Below, piece by piece: positions 28,354-37,710 of a stretch of 64,000 nt of DNA. Under the pieces are notes generated by a model that was not told the origin of the DNA, did no database searches, and saw only the letters and a list, made by a program, of their open reading frames with translations. Source of the DNA: Candidatus Aalborgiella aggregata (lineage in GTDB: Bacteria; Pseudomonadota; Gammaproteobacteria; Burkholderiales; Burkholderiaceae_C); assembly GCA_016705065.1 (NCBI GenBank), contig JADIYY010000002.1:1-64000 (forward strand). The letters run 5' to 3'. The position numbers were made by a program, and so were the translations under genes. The stretch's first letter is position 1; every line of letters begins with the position of its first letter.

Positions 28354-29568
28354 ATGGACAAAATGAAAGACTGGTTGAACGATTTTATACGCGATGCATT
28401 GCGCTTTCCGTGGCGCAACACCGCGGTGACACTGCGCGAACGATTTAAAGAAGACCAATTGGGCTTGACTGCCAGCAGCTTAACCTTCACCACCATCATT
28501 TCCATCGTCCCGCTGTTGACCGTGGCGCTGGCCATCTTCAGTATCTTTCCCATGTTTGCCAAAATGCAAACCAGCATCCAACTGTGGTTAGTGGACAGTT
28601 TGATACCCGACAACATCGCCAAACAGGTGTTGAATTATGTTGGCCTGTTTGCGGCCAAAGCCAAGCAAATCGGCTGGGTAGGTGCGGGGGCATTTTTATT
28701 GTCGGCATTGCTTATGATTTTGACCATTGACCGACGTCTTAACAACATTTGGCGGGTGCGCGAAACACGTTCGTTGACACGACGGATTTTGATGTATTGG
28801 GCTTTGCTCACTTTGGGACCTTTGCTTTTGGGGGCCAGTCTTTCGCTCAGCTCTTACGCCATCAGCGCTTCCAAGGGCTGGATCAGTGGCGCGGGCATAA
28901 CAGGTGGTTTCAAATTATTCATCGATGCACTGCAATTCACCGCTGTGATGTTTGTGCTGGCCGCCATGTATAAATTTGTGCCCAACACCCAAGTGCGTTG
29001 GACGCACGCACTCTTAGGTGGCTTTTTTGCTGCGATGGGTATCGAGTTGGCACAGCGCATATTGGCTTGGTATTTGGTGAAAGTGCCTACCATGTCGGCG
29101 GTATATGGCGCATTTGCCACTGTGCCTATCTTGTTAATTTGGGTTTATGTGGCTTGGGTCATTGTGCTGTTGGGCGCGGTTGTCGCCGCCTATATGCCCA
29201 GTTTGCAAAGCGGCATCGCTAGGCGGGGAGGAACACCTGGTTGGGACTTTCAAATGGCTTTGGAGATCTTGCAGCAACTCGCTGCTCCGGCGCAATCCTT
29301 GGGCAACCATGGCCAGAGCTTAGAAGATTTGTCCAAGACCTTGCGCGTCAATGATTTGCAACTTGAACATGCATTGCAAACCTTGCTGAGTTTGGACTGG
29401 ATTGGCAAGCTTGAAGAAGATGAAGGACGCTATGTGCTGTTGGCCAACCCTGCCAGCACACTGCTTGCGCCATTGACCGAAAAACTGCTGCTGACCCACA
29501 ACGAAAATTCCGAGAATATTTGGAGCAAATGTTTGCAACCAGCATGTTTATTGTCTGAAGTGCTATAA
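28354..29568 (+). CDS. YihY family inner-membrane protein
   Basis: About 404 residues. Residues 40-270 form the six-helix YihY/BrkB domain (LTASSLTFTTIISIVPLLTV, LTIDRRLNNIWRV, LIWVYVAWVIVLLGAVVAAY). The C-terminal 130 residues look like a soluble winged-helix-like extension (LEDLSKTLRVNDLQLEHALQ). ATG 28354 is chosen; a TTG at 28333 adds seven residues. Often misnamed ribonuclease BN; real function unknown. Confidence 0.88.
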   Translation: MDKMKDWLNDFIRDALRFPWRNTAVTLRERFKEDQLGLTASSLTFTTIISIVPLLTVALAIFSIFPMFAKMQTSIQLWLVDSLIPDNIAKQVLNYVGLFAAKAKQIGWVGAGAFLLSALLMILTIDRRLNNIWRVRETRSLTRRILMYWALLTLGPLLLGASLSLSSYAISASKGWISGAGITGGFKLFIDALQFTAVMFVLAAMYKFVPNTQVRWTHALLGGFFAAMGIELAQRILAWYLVKVPTMSAVYGAFATVPILLIWVYVAWVIVLLGAVVAAYMPSLQSGIARRGGTPGWDFQMALEILQQLAAPAQSLGNHGQSLEDLSKTLRVNDLQLEHALQTLLSLDWIGKLEEDEGRYVLLANPASTLLAPLTEKLLLTHNENSENIWSKCLQPACLLSEVL

Positions 29569-29625
29569 ATATACGACGCAGATATCAGAATACCTGTAAG
29601 AAAATGGCAAACTGATTTTTAAAGT

Positions 29626-30024
29626 CTAAAACCGACTAAACACCCATTTACCCGCCGTCGCAGCCACTGCGCTTACCAAGCTACCCCACAGCATATCAAT
29701 CAGTGCTAATTGCAATGGAAAATTCTTGAGAGTTGCCAAGTTGGTTAAATCGTAGGTGGCATAAGTGAAAAAGCCAAATAAAGCTGCCAAAAAAGCGGTG
29801 CGTTGCCAGTCTACATTTGCAGCTTCTGGCACTATGGCAAAAATCATCAGGCCAATGGGAAAAAGCGCATAAAAGCTGATTGCTGCCATGATATTGGGCT
29901 TTTCTGCCATCAAATGACCAATGCCTGCAAAGTACAGTGGTTTGGCGATATAGCCTAGCCATACCAAGTCAATCACTACCATCACCACGGTGACGGTTAT
30001 GTAAGTGACCAATAGTTTCATCAT
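29626..30024 (-). CDS. DUF2177 membrane protein
   Basis: A 132-residue protein with four transmembrane helices and the DUF2177 hallmarks VVIDLVWLGYIAKPLY and FGFFTYATYDLTNLATLKNF. Function unknown. It starts with two Met codons; MKLLV at 30021 is equally possible. Confidence 0.85.
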   Translation of the reverse strand: MMKLLVTYITVTVVMVVIDLVWLGYIAKPLYFAGIGHLMAEKPNIMAAISFYALFPIGLMIFAIVPEAANVDWQRTAFLAALFGFFTYATYDLTNLATLKNFPLQLALIDMLWGSLVSAVAATAGKWVFSRF

Positions 30025-30195
30025 GATGGATTTTGAATGATTCCCTGATCACCCATGTTAACTGGTTATCCTGTGATGATAGAAGCTGCCAGCGCGAGCA
30101 AACGTCGTAGCGAACATGGCAACCCGCATGTCTTCTAGTAATTTACCCAAATGGATCTGTTCAAGTGTATTTTGATTGTGAATTTTCATGGCTGT

Positions 30196-30492
30196 TTAGG
30201 GTGAGGTTTTGGGAAATTCTGAAGTTTTAGGCACAACTGCTGAATGGTCACCCGCTTGTCCGGCTAATGGCATCGAAGCGGATTGGTCAGTTTCTGATTT
30301 TTCATTCGATGTCGTTGCTGGCGCCTCTTTGCTTGGCCCAGCAGGTGCAGTACCTACAGGACTGATGGGCGTGGTTGAATTAACAGTGTCTGCAACTGTT
30401 GGGCTTTGGGGTGCAGATACTTCTTCATTCTTGCAGCCAAAAAGCGATGCCGCCATTAAGATAATGCAGAGCAGGGAATTTGCGTTTTGCAT
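30196..30492 (-). CDS. Small putative lipoprotein
   Basis: The 98-residue protein has a lipoprotein signal peptide (LLCIILMAASLFGC, acylated Cys about residue 20). The rest is low-complexity, rich in Ser, Thr, Pro and Ala, with no domain. Probably anchored in the outer membrane. No homolog recognised. Confidence 0.55.
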   Translation of the reverse strand: MQNANSLLCIILMAASLFGCKNEEVSAPQSPTVADTVNSTTPISPVGTAPAGPSKEAPATTSNEKSETDQSASMPLAGQAGDHSAVVPKTSEFPKTSP

Positions 30493-30679
30493 GGTGGACT
30501 CCTGTCAAGTTAGGTGGATTCAATATCACTTATCCTAGATATTGATCATTCAACAGAAATCTACAAAACCTTGTCAGACAAGAGAACATCTGTGTGTAGG
30601 CTGCTGTGCTCAAAAGTAACCTTGAGCACGATGCAACAAATGACACAGTAAAACCCAGAATATATAGCAAATATGCCAA

Positions 30680-30730
30680 TATTCGTTGTATTTATTGCCT
30701 AAAGTGCTATTAATTTTATAGCATTATAGC
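30680..30730 (-). repeat. Dispersed intergenic repeat, copy 2 (diverged)
   Basis: GTATTTATTGCCTAAAGTGC then TATTAATTTTATAGCATTATAG. It lies at the 3' end of the HTH-2TM gene, and its last bases overlap that gene's stop codon at 30724. Confidence 0.65.
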
Positions 30731-31248
30731 TTTCTACCCAAATACTTCTCAACTTGGCGCTTTTCCCAATCAGCATTCATGAAAGGCATGGTTCCATATA
30801 CGCGCATGCCGTGAAATACCAATCCCAAACCCCAACCCAATGCGGGCCAAACGACCCACATGCGGTCAGGCGATTTAATCAAGTTGAAAATGGCCAAAGC
30901 GCCGATGACGACAACGTATTTGGCCACATGCCCATAAAACCCACGTATTTTTCGGACATGCTTAAAAGCGGCCTCTTCATCAGCGTTAATCGTTTGCACA
31001 GAATTTGACTTGATGGGTTCTGCGCTTAGAGGGATGGATGGGTTGATGTTTGCTGTCATAAGAGGCTCCTGAGTGGCTTGCAAGGTAGAAAAATCGATCT
31101 CAAAGACCGACGCCAGTGACTTCAGGGTTTCTGTGCTGGCAGGTAAACCACGTTCAATGCGCTGTATCGTGCGAACGCTCAAGCCGCTTAATTCGGCCAA
31201 TTGTTCTTGCGACCAACCGCGTTGAAGGCGTAATTTTTAAACCAACAT
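30724..31248 (-). pseudogene. HTH-2TM regulator-like protein with nonsense codon 4
   Basis: An XRE-type helix-turn-helix (KLRLQRGWSQEQLAELSGLS, VRTIQRIERG) is followed by a linker and a 2TM domain (HVAKYVVVIGALAIFNLI and WPALGWGLGLVFHGM). The expected start, ATG at 31248, reads Met-Leu-Val-stop-Lys-Leu-Arg. The TAA at 31237-31239 sits where relatives have Lys, so an AAA to TAA change is inferred. Reinitiation at TTG 31200 would lose the first HTH helix. Family members are predicted membrane-linked transcription regulators. Confidence 0.7.
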
Positions 31249-31347
31249 GTTTGAAATTCCTCTTTTTGAAATAAAACGACACCCTGTCGTCACCAAGCAC
31301 AAGTTTAGGTAAGGCTCTATGGTTTGACCACGACAGCATAGCGCCGT

Positions 31348-31441
31348 TCAGGTGACTTTGCAGTGCAAGTCAGGTGACACAGCCCGACTTTTATCTGACT
31401 TTGAACCGACAGGTTGCGACATTTGCCTACCGGTCAGGTGA
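31348..31441. repeat. TCAGGTGA direct repeats upstream of the HTH-2TM gene
   Basis: TCAGGTGA occurs exactly at 31348, 31370 and 31434, with weaker versions between (CTGACTTT, ACAGGTTG). The first interval is 22 bp, about two helical turns. This looks like an operator array for the HTH protein transcribed away from it, and autoregulation is inferred. Confidence 0.4.
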
Positions 31442-31449
31442 AATAACAG

Positions 31450-32292
31450 CTATTTTTGTAAAAATGTTTGCAATGCATGCACTATTTTCAAGGGCACTTC
31501 CGCCATCATTTGATGACCCGCATCCACATTGACTTGCGTGACGGATTGACCCGCTTGCGTGGCCGCATCAACCAGCACTTGTGCGGCTTTGGGCGGCGTC
31601 ATTTTGTCTTTGTCACCCACGATAAAAAGCAATGGCGCCGCAACTTTGGTGATGGCTGAGGTTGCGTTTTGGTAGGTGTTGCAGGCATTCAAACCAATGT
31701 GGAAAATATTTGTAGAGGCTGCAGGCGTTGATTCATTTGGCTTTTGTTGGCTTTGGGCAAAAACATGCTGCATCAATTCAGGCGGCGGTGGTGGTTTTTG
31801 GCTGAACGAAAAATTGTTGACCATGTCGATAGCCGCCATGGGGTCATTCACCGATGCTTCCAACAACACGGGGGACACGCGCATGGGGCTGGCAGTGCCC
31901 AATAAAGCGACATGCGTTACGCGACCAGGTGCTCGTGCCGCCGCTTCCAGTGCGATGAGTGAGCCAAAACTGTGGCCCACCAATGCAGCACGCTCAATCC
32001 CGGCTGAACTCAGCATAGCCAACAATGTATCGGCTGCTTCCTCAACAGTTGCAGGAGCCTGACCTGTGCTGAGACTGTGGCCTGGTAAGTCAATCGCAAT
32101 CGCATTGATTCCACCCAATATGCTTGTCGCCAGTGGTGACAGGACGTCATCCCACACGCTATGGTCGTTTAATACGCCATGGATAAAAATGACGCTTGGT
32201 TTGCTGTTGTCAATATGGGCTTGATTCGATTTGCCGTAAATTGACACCTGCTGGGCGTCTATCATGACATTGAAATTCAGATTGAAACTCAT
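31450..32292 (-). CDS. Alpha/beta hydrolase
   Basis: The 280-residue hydrolase has VIFIHGVLNDHSVWDD (oxyanion region), the nucleophile elbow ALVGHSFGSLIAL, an acid in LFIVGDKDKMTPP and the His in VDAGHQMMAEVP. No signal peptide, so it is cytoplasmic. Substrate unknown. Confidence 0.85.
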   Translation of the reverse strand: MSFNLNFNVMIDAQQVSIYGKSNQAHIDNSKPSVIFIHGVLNDHSVWDDVLSPLATSILGGINAIAIDLPGHSLSTGQAPATVEEAADTLLAMLSSAGIERAALVGHSFGSLIALEAAARAPGRVTHVALLGTASPMRVSPVLLEASVNDPMAAIDMVNNFSFSQKPPPPPELMQHVFAQSQQKPNESTPAASTNIFHIGLNACNTYQNATSAITKVAAPLLFIVGDKDKMTPPKAAQVLVDAATQAGQSVTQVNVDAGHQMMAEVPLKIVHALQTFLQK

Positions 32293-32327
32293 GTGTCAGG
32301 TATTTTTGTCAACTCGCTGATACAGGT

Positions 32328-32990
32328 TTATACAGATTGTTCAAATGCTGCCAAAACGCGTTGCCTGATTTCATCGACTGTACCCACACCGTTGATCACG
32401 CGGTATTTGGGAGCTTCTTTGGGCGACCAACGCACCCAAGCTGAATAGTAATCAATTAAAGGACGTGTTTGTTGGCGGTAAACATCCAAACGCTTGGTTA
32501 CCGTATCAATGTGGTCGTCCGCACGTTGTACCAATGGCTCACCTGTGATGTCGTCTTTACCTTCCACCAAGGGCGGATTGAATTTGATGTGGTAAGTGCG
32601 CCCAGAATCAGGGTGTGAACGTCTGCCACTCATGCGTTCAATGATGTCTTCGAACGGCACCTGAATTTCAAGCAAGTAATCCAACTTCAATCCCTGCGCG
32701 CGTATCGCTTCAGCTTGTAATACGGTGCGTGGAAAACCGTCAAACAAAAAACCATTCGCGCAATCGGGTTCGGCAATGCGCGCTTGCACCATCTTAATTA
32801 CCAATTCGTCGTCCACCAAGTTGCCTGAATCCAATATTTTTTTCAGCTTCACGCCCAGCTTGCTGCCTGATTTGACCGTGGCACGCAGCAAATCACCTGT
32901 GGAAATTTGCGGAATTTTGAATTTCTCGCAAATAAACGTCGCTTGCGTGCCTTTTCCCGCACCTGGTGCGCCTAACAAAATCAGTTTCAT
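32328..32990 (-). CDS. adk: Adenylate kinase
   Basis: The 220-residue enzyme interconverts ATP plus AMP with two ADP. P-loop LLGAPGAGKGTQA, AMP-binding QISTGDLLRA and FLFDGFPRTVLQAE, and the LID domain with SGRRSHPDSGRTYH are intact. The LID lacks the four Cys of zinc types, as usual in proteobacteria. It is last in the exbB-adk cluster. Confidence 0.96.
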   Translation of the reverse strand: MKLILLGAPGAGKGTQATFICEKFKIPQISTGDLLRATVKSGSKLGVKLKKILDSGNLVDDELVIKMVQARIAEPDCANGFLFDGFPRTVLQAEAIRAQGLKLDYLLEIQVPFEDIIERMSGRRSHPDSGRTYHIKFNPPLVEGKDDITGEPLVQRADDHIDTVTKRLDVYRQQTRPLIDYYSAWVRWSPKEAPKYRVINGVGTVDEIRQRVLAAFEQSV

Positions 32991-33184
32991 ACAAATGGTG
33001 GATACGAATTGTGGGTGATCGACTTCAAAGTTTTCGCTTGTGTGAAGTCAATTGGCATATGGCTTTTTAGTTGTAGGACTTGTCAAAGAGGTTGAAAGAA
33101 TAGCACGGATAACTATCATTTTGCTGACAGCGGATGCATATCATTAACCGCTTATACAGCTGCCTGCTATTGTCTGGCTTAGTC

Positions 33185-33964
33185 TTAATTTGCCTTATTT
33201 GGCGCAAAAACGATTCGCACTCGAGCCAAATCTTCAGGCGTATCAACCCCCGCTCCAGGAGCTTTGTCGGTGACATGAACGGCAATGCGATGCCCATACC
33301 ACATGGCACGCAATTGTTCCAACGCCTCGCAAACCTCGATTTCAGCTTGCGGCAGCATGGGGAACTGCTTCAAAAAGCCCACTCGATAGGCATAAATGCC
33401 GATATGTCGCAGTGCTCTTGGCGTAACAGGTAACTCGGGCACACCTTGCTTTGCACCGTCGCGCCACCACGCAATGGGCGCACGGCTAAAGTACAGCGCC
33501 AAATTCTGCGCGTCCAAGACTACTTTGACTACATTGGGGTTGCGGTAGTCGTCAACCGATTCAATCGCGTGCGCAGCTGTGCTCATGCTGGCGAGGGGCT
33601 GGTTTTGTAACACCTTTGCCACCTGCAGAATCAAGTCCGGGTCAATCAATGGTTCGTCGCCCTGCACGTTTACCACAATGGCGTCATCAGGTAATTGCAA
33701 AATATCACAAGCTTCAGCCAATCGATCGCTGCCACTGGGATGGTCTGCTCGGGTCAACACGACTTCGATATGGTGTTGCTGGCAAACCATGCTTATGCTG
33801 TCATCGTCACAAGCCACCACCACACGTGCGGTTGTTCCAGCCATGACGCGTTGGGCCACACGCACAATCAATGGTAAACCTGCCACATCGGCCAGCGGTT
33901 TGTTGGGAAGGCGACTAGAACCCAAGCGGGCTGGAATCAGAACAGTAAGGTTTGTGCGATTCAT
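33185..33964 (-). CDS. kdsB: 3-deoxy-manno-octulosonate cytidylyltransferase
   Basis: The 259-residue enzyme activates Kdo with CTP for lipopolysaccharide inner-core synthesis. Visible are VLIPARLGSSRLPNKPLADV, VVNVQGDEPLIDPDLI and the C-terminal GVDTPEDLARVR. It is clustered with lpxK, adk and a Trm112 protein. Confidence 0.96.
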   Translation of the reverse strand: MNRTNLTVLIPARLGSSRLPNKPLADVAGLPLIVRVAQRVMAGTTARVVVACDDDSISMVCQQHHIEVVLTRADHPSGSDRLAEACDILQLPDDAIVVNVQGDEPLIDPDLILQVAKVLQNQPLASMSTAAHAIESVDDYRNPNVVKVVLDAQNLALYFSRAPIAWWRDGAKQGVPELPVTPRALRHIGIYAYRVGFLKQFPMLPQAEIEVCEALEQLRAMWYGHRIAVHVTDKAPGAGVDTPEDLARVRIVFAPNKAN

Positions 33965-33995
33965 GTTTTAAGAATCAACTTGGGGCAGCAAAAAA

Positions 33996-34187
33996 TTAAC
34001 CTTGCAACTTATCGATTTCTTCGTCGGTCAACACCCTAGCTTCATTTTCCAACAAGATGGGCATGCCATCGCGCACTGCATAGGCCAAGCGCGCACTTTT
34101 GGAAATCAGCTCTTGCCGCTCTCTGTCAAAAATCAATGGGCCTTTGGTGACAGGACAAACGAGGAGTTCGAGTAATTTTGTATCCAT
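33996..34187 (-). CDS. Trm112 family protein (YcaR-like)
   Basis: A 63-residue small protein with the Trm112 pattern LLELLVCPVTKGPLIFDRER and LAYAVRDGMPILLENEAR. It lies between lpxK and kdsB, as in many proteobacteria. In eukaryotes Trm112 activates methyltransferases; the bacterial role is unclear. Only one Cys remains, so no zinc site is evident. Confidence 0.88.
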   Translation of the reverse strand: MDTKLLELLVCPVTKGPLIFDRERQELISKSARLAYAVRDGMPILLENEARVLTDEEIDKLQG

Positions 34188-34196
34188 TTGTTGATG

Positions 34197-35258
34197 CTAA
34201 CTTTGATGATGTTTGAACGATGTGGATGATTTTAAGCCTGCCAGCAGCTGATCAACTTCGGTGAAGAAGGCAGACTCCGGTACAAACTCAAGTCCTACAG
34301 CCAATGCTTGTGGTGCAGTCTGCCACAGCTTCACGGCATCTTTATCGGTACAAATCAGGCTGTAGTCAGCGTATTTATTGCCTAGTATGCTATCAAATGC
34401 ATAGTGATCAGGCAGTGCAATAGTTTTTGATAATTGCAAACCTAAATCACGCAGCATGGCAAAAAACGACTCAGGGTTGGCAATGCCGGCCAACGCCAAA
34501 AGCGGTTTATTTGCACTTGTTGCCATTTCATTCAAATCAGCTAAATTGACCCTGCCGCCATCGTGTCTCCTTGCTTTTTGAGCCAAACTTCTTTTGGCGG
34601 TGAATTGTGGCGCTGTGGTAGCGATTTTGACTGGGTGATTGCCCGTGTGCAGCACCATATTATTCTGCTCTCTCAGGCGCGTTTTGCGTATTTTTTCACG
34701 CAAAGGTCCAGCTGGTAATAGCCAACCGTTACCCATGCCTCTGTCGTCCAGCACCGTGATGGCCACATCGTGGTGCAAAGCATGGTGCTGCAAACCATCG
34801 TCGCTGATGATGATGTTCGTGGCTGGGTATTTGGCCAGCAATTGAGAAGCTGCATCAAATCGTTTGGTCGCTACAAAAACCGGGACTTGGCAAGTGTTGG
34901 CCAAGAGCAAAGGTTCGTCACCCACTTGTGCGACTGAGCTGTGCGGTAAAACTTCTGTGCAAATGTCATTATCTCGTCCATAGCCCCTGGATACCACACC
35001 GACATGCCAACCCTTGGATTTGAGATGGTGTACCAAAGCAATCACAGTCGGCGTTTTGCCACCACCGCCAGCGACGATATTGCCAACCACAATGACAGGC
35101 ACACCCACACGCTGCGTTTTCAGAATGCCCCAAAGGTATAAATGCCGATGCATCCATGCCAAAGCACCATATAAAGCTGACAAGGGCAGTAGCAGAATGG
35201 CCAGCCAGCCACGTGTCAGCCAGGCTTGTTGCAACGTATAGTGAATATGTTGCTTCAT
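34197..35258 (-). CDS. lpxK: Tetraacyldisaccharide 4'-kinase
   Basis: The 353-residue enzyme phosphorylates the lipid A disaccharide at the inner membrane. N-terminal membrane anchor, P-loop VVGNIVAGGGGKTPTVIAL, IIISDDGLQHHALHHDVAI and the C-terminal DKDAVKL motif are present. A stretch of about 16 codons (about residues 284-300, reading FDSILGNKYADYSL) coincides with a copy of the dispersed repeat found in intergenic regions, without breaking the frame. Confidence 0.93.
   Translation of the reverse strand: MKQHIHYTLQQAWLTRGWLAILLLPLSALYGALAWMHRHLYLWGILKTQRVGVPVIVVGNIVAGGGGKTPTVIALVHHLKSKGWHVGVVSRGYGRDNDICTEVLPHSSVAQVGDEPLLLANTCQVPVFVATKRFDAASQLLAKYPATNIIISDDGLQHHALHHDVAITVLDDRGMGNGWLLPAGPLREKIRKTRLREQNNMVLHTGNHPVKIATTAPQFTAKRSLAQKARRHDGGRVNLADLNEMATSANKPLLALAGIANPESFFAMLRDLGLQLSKTIALPDHYAFDSILGNKYADYSLICTDKDAVKLWQTAPQALAVGLEFVPESAFFTEVDQLLAGLKSSTSFKHHQS
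34358..34407 (-). repeat. Dispersed repeat copy 3, inside lpxK
   Basis: GGCTGTAGTCAGCGTATTTA then TTGCCTAGTATGCTATCAAA then TGCATAGTG, with only about six mismatches to copy 1 over 47 bp. It is read in frame as part of LpxK. Confidence 0.7.
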
Positions 35259-35298
35259 ACTACGGTTTTATCTGCTTGCAGGATGCAGACGCTGGCGT

Positions 35299-35754
35299 TC
35301 AGTTGCCTGAGCCAGCTGATTTCTGCGTTGCAAAGGTGATTTGGCTTAAACCAGCTTGACGGGCGGCTTCCATCACGCTGATGACCGATTGGTGGCTGGC
35401 ATTGGCATCGGCATTGATGACGATGATAGGCGCTTTACCTTGCAAGGAAGATTCCATTCGTTTGGAAGCAGCATTCAGTGCCGATGTCAATGCAAGCACG
35501 CCGCGTTGCGCCACCACTTGTTTGTCGACCGAGTACACACCCGCACTGTTCACGCTCACCATGATTTCATTGGGTCGGTCTTTGGCCGCTTGCACGTCTG
35601 CAGTTGGCAACTTGAGTTCAACTTCAGTGAATTTGCTGTAGGTGGTGGACAGCATCAAAAATATCACCACCACCAACAGCACATCAATGAAGGGGATTAG
35701 GTTGATCTCAGGTTCAGTGCTGGCACTGCGATGGGAGCGGTTTTTGAAATTCAT
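35299..35754 (-). CDS. exbD: Biopolymer transport protein ExbD/TolR family
   Basis: A 151-residue protein with a short cytoplasmic start, one transmembrane helix with the key Asp (INLIPFIDVLLVVVIFLML, Asp about 25) and a periplasmic domain. Paired with exbB 30 bp upstream. The pair uses proton motive force to energise an outer-membrane partner. No tonB is adjacent, and the position before lpxK is the usual one in beta-proteobacteria. Confidence 0.9.
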   Translation of the reverse strand: MNFKNRSHRSASTEPEINLIPFIDVLLVVVIFLMLSTTYSKFTEVELKLPTADVQAAKDRPNEIMVSVNSAGVYSVDKQVVAQRGVLALTSALNAASKRMESSLQGKAPIIVINADANASHQSVISVMEAARQAGLSQITFATQKSAGSGN

Positions 35755-35784
35755 GAACGCTGGCGTGTTGATTGCTTCGTCAAA

Positions 35785-36408
35785 TTACTTTGTCAAATTC
35801 ACCAAATGGCGCGCCAGTCGTTCAGCGGCCAATTCAAGGGTGAGCAAATAGGCATCCACACGTGCGCGAAAGTAGCGCCAAAAAATCAATGCGGGAATGG
35901 CAACAATCAAGCCAAATGCAGTGTTATACAAAGCGACAGAAATGCCGTGTGCCAATTGCGCAGGATTCGCCGTTCCCGTCGTTGATCCTTGTGAACCGAA
36001 AATTTCGATCATGCCAATTACTGTTCCTAATAAGCCAAGCAAAGGCGCTGCGGATGCAATGGTTGCCAGCGTTGATAGATATTTCTCCAATCGATGCGCA
36101 ACGGTACGACCTGTCTCTTCCATCACAGCGCGCAAATCAGCTTCAGAGCTTTTCGGATTGGTGTTCAACACACGCAAACCACTGGCCAACACTTGCCCCA
36201 GCTCAGAGCTTTGCTCCAATTGCTTCACTACTTCAGGGCTTGGCACAGCATGGCGTGATACGGTTAACGCTTCATCCAGTAGCTGGGGTGGTGCAATTTT
36301 GCTGGTTTTAAGGCTGATAAATCGCTCAATAATCAGGGCCACCGCAATGATGGAACAAATAATCAAAGGCCAAATCGGCCAGCCCGCAGCTTGAATGATG
36401 GACAACAA
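35785..36408 (-). CDS. exbB: MotA/TolQ/ExbB proton channel family protein
   Basis: The 207-residue protein has three transmembrane helices: IWPLIICSIIAVALIIE near the start, LSTLATIASAAPLLGLLGTV in the middle, and IGMIEIF followed by YNTAFGLIVAIPALIF. The middle helix has the family's small-residue channel face. Partner of ExbD and first gene of the exbB-exbD-lpxK-Trm112-kdsB-adk run. Confidence 0.9.
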   Translation of the reverse strand: MLSIIQAAGWPIWPLIICSIIAVALIIERFISLKTSKIAPPQLLDEALTVSRHAVPSPEVVKQLEQSSELGQVLASGLRVLNTNPKSSEADLRAVMEETGRTVAHRLEKYLSTLATIASAAPLLGLLGTVIGMIEIFGSQGSTTGTANPAQLAHGISVALYNTAFGLIVAIPALIFWRYFRARVDAYLLTLELAAERLARHLVNLTK

Positions 36409-36534
36409 GGTTGAATACTCCGAGTAGGTGAAGTGTTGAATATAGATGCCAATTATCGCTTACTTCTAACCCAACATCAGCCCAGCCATTCAGTACATGA
36501 AGACGCTTAAGTTGGCAAAGTCAAGGTAGTAAAG

Positions 36535-37569
36535 TTAACGCGGCAAAGACTCGACTTCCTTGGTCCAGCGCTCTAGCAAACGTTTGCGTTCGGCAGCTTT
36601 GCCGTATTTTTCAAAATCGTATTTGATCAAACGCACATCATCAAGTTTTGGAATTTTTGGGTCCGGTTTAAACGTACGGTTAGCTGGCACCTGCAAACTG
36701 TTGGCTTTAGCCCCGATAGACTGACCAGCAGGGCTCATCAACCAGTCATAGTATTGTTTCGCTGCCTCTTTGTTGCGCGCCCCTTTGACCAAAGCAATGC
36801 CACCGATTTCGAAGCTCGTACCTTCACATGGCGCAATGGTTTTAACTGGGTATTTATTCAAAGCCCAACCGTGGAAACCAAAGATAAAACTGATACCTAT
36901 GGCAACCTCGCCTTTGGCCACATTTGGCGCTTGTGCCGTACCGCTGCGGGTATAAGTTGTGATGTTTTTGTGAAGCTTCTTCATGTAGTCAAAAGCCTGC
37001 TCCTCGCCCATCAACTGCACCAACCCAGCCAAAATCGTATAAGCCGTGCCAGACGAGGCCGGATGGGAAATTTCAATCTCACCTTTGTATTCTGGCTTGA
37101 TCATGTCTGCCCAGCATTTGGGTTCGGGCAATTTTTTCTTTTTTAGAATCTCTGTGTTCCAACCAAACCCTATGGCCGATGTGTAAAACCCACCCACCAT
37201 GTTTTGCGTCATCGCATATTGACGAACACTCCACAGATGCAAATCGTTAATGTAGGCTGGACGATAGGGCTCTAAAAGTCCAATTTCAGCAGCTTGCAGA
37301 AAAGGATCGCCCGTTCCGCCCCACCAAATATCTGTTTTTGGGTTATTGGCTTCAGCACGCAGTTGTGCCATGGCCTCGCCAGTTGTCTTTCTAACTTGCA
37401 ATACCTTATTGCCACTCATTTTTAGGTATTCAAGGGCCGCCAATTCACACCAGGATTGATCGGTGCTGCAAATGGCATTAACCACGCCTTGTGCGAATGT
37501 CAATGATGACGTCATTAATACGTATGCAATCGCTAAAGCTCTTGTAAAAGTAGCTTTTCTAGATTTCAT
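36535..37569 (-). CDS. Extracellular solute-binding protein (family 1, iron/polyamine-like)
   Basis: The 344-residue periplasmic protein has a Sec signal peptide (ALAIAYVLMTSSLTFAQ). It shows TDIWWGGTGDPFLQAAE, GFGWNTEILKKKKLPEPKCW and the C-terminal YDWLMSPAGQSIGAKANS typical of AfuA/FbpA-like binders. No permease or ATPase gene is near, so it is an orphan or works with a distant transporter. The ligand is not deducible; ferric iron is a guess. Confidence 0.8.
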   Translation of the reverse strand: MKSRKATFTRALAIAYVLMTSSLTFAQGVVNAICSTDQSWCELAALEYLKMSGNKVLQVRKTTGEAMAQLRAEANNPKTDIWWGGTGDPFLQAAEIGLLEPYRPAYINDLHLWSVRQYAMTQNMVGGFYTSAIGFGWNTEILKKKKLPEPKCWADMIKPEYKGEIEISHPASSGTAYTILAGLVQLMGEEQAFDYMKKLHKNITTYTRSGTAQAPNVAKGEVAIGISFIFGFHGWALNKYPVKTIAPCEGTSFEIGGIALVKGARNKEAAKQYYDWLMSPAGQSIGAKANSLQVPANRTFKPDPKIPKLDDVRLIKYDFEKYGKAAERKRLLERWTKEVESLPR

Positions 37570-37710
37570 CTTCAGTCTTTCTATTTCGAAAAAAACACAT
37601 TAATTGGCACAATACTTCATTGGTTATAAACATAAGCATCTTTGATTTAACGCAAATTCATTACTTAAAAAGCCTGCATACTGCTAATATAGGCATTTTA
37701 AGGATTCACC

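Noticed and set aside
31348..31441. A CRISPR array
   Set aside because: The repeats are only 8 nt, irregularly spaced, with no cas genes nearby; they look like operators.
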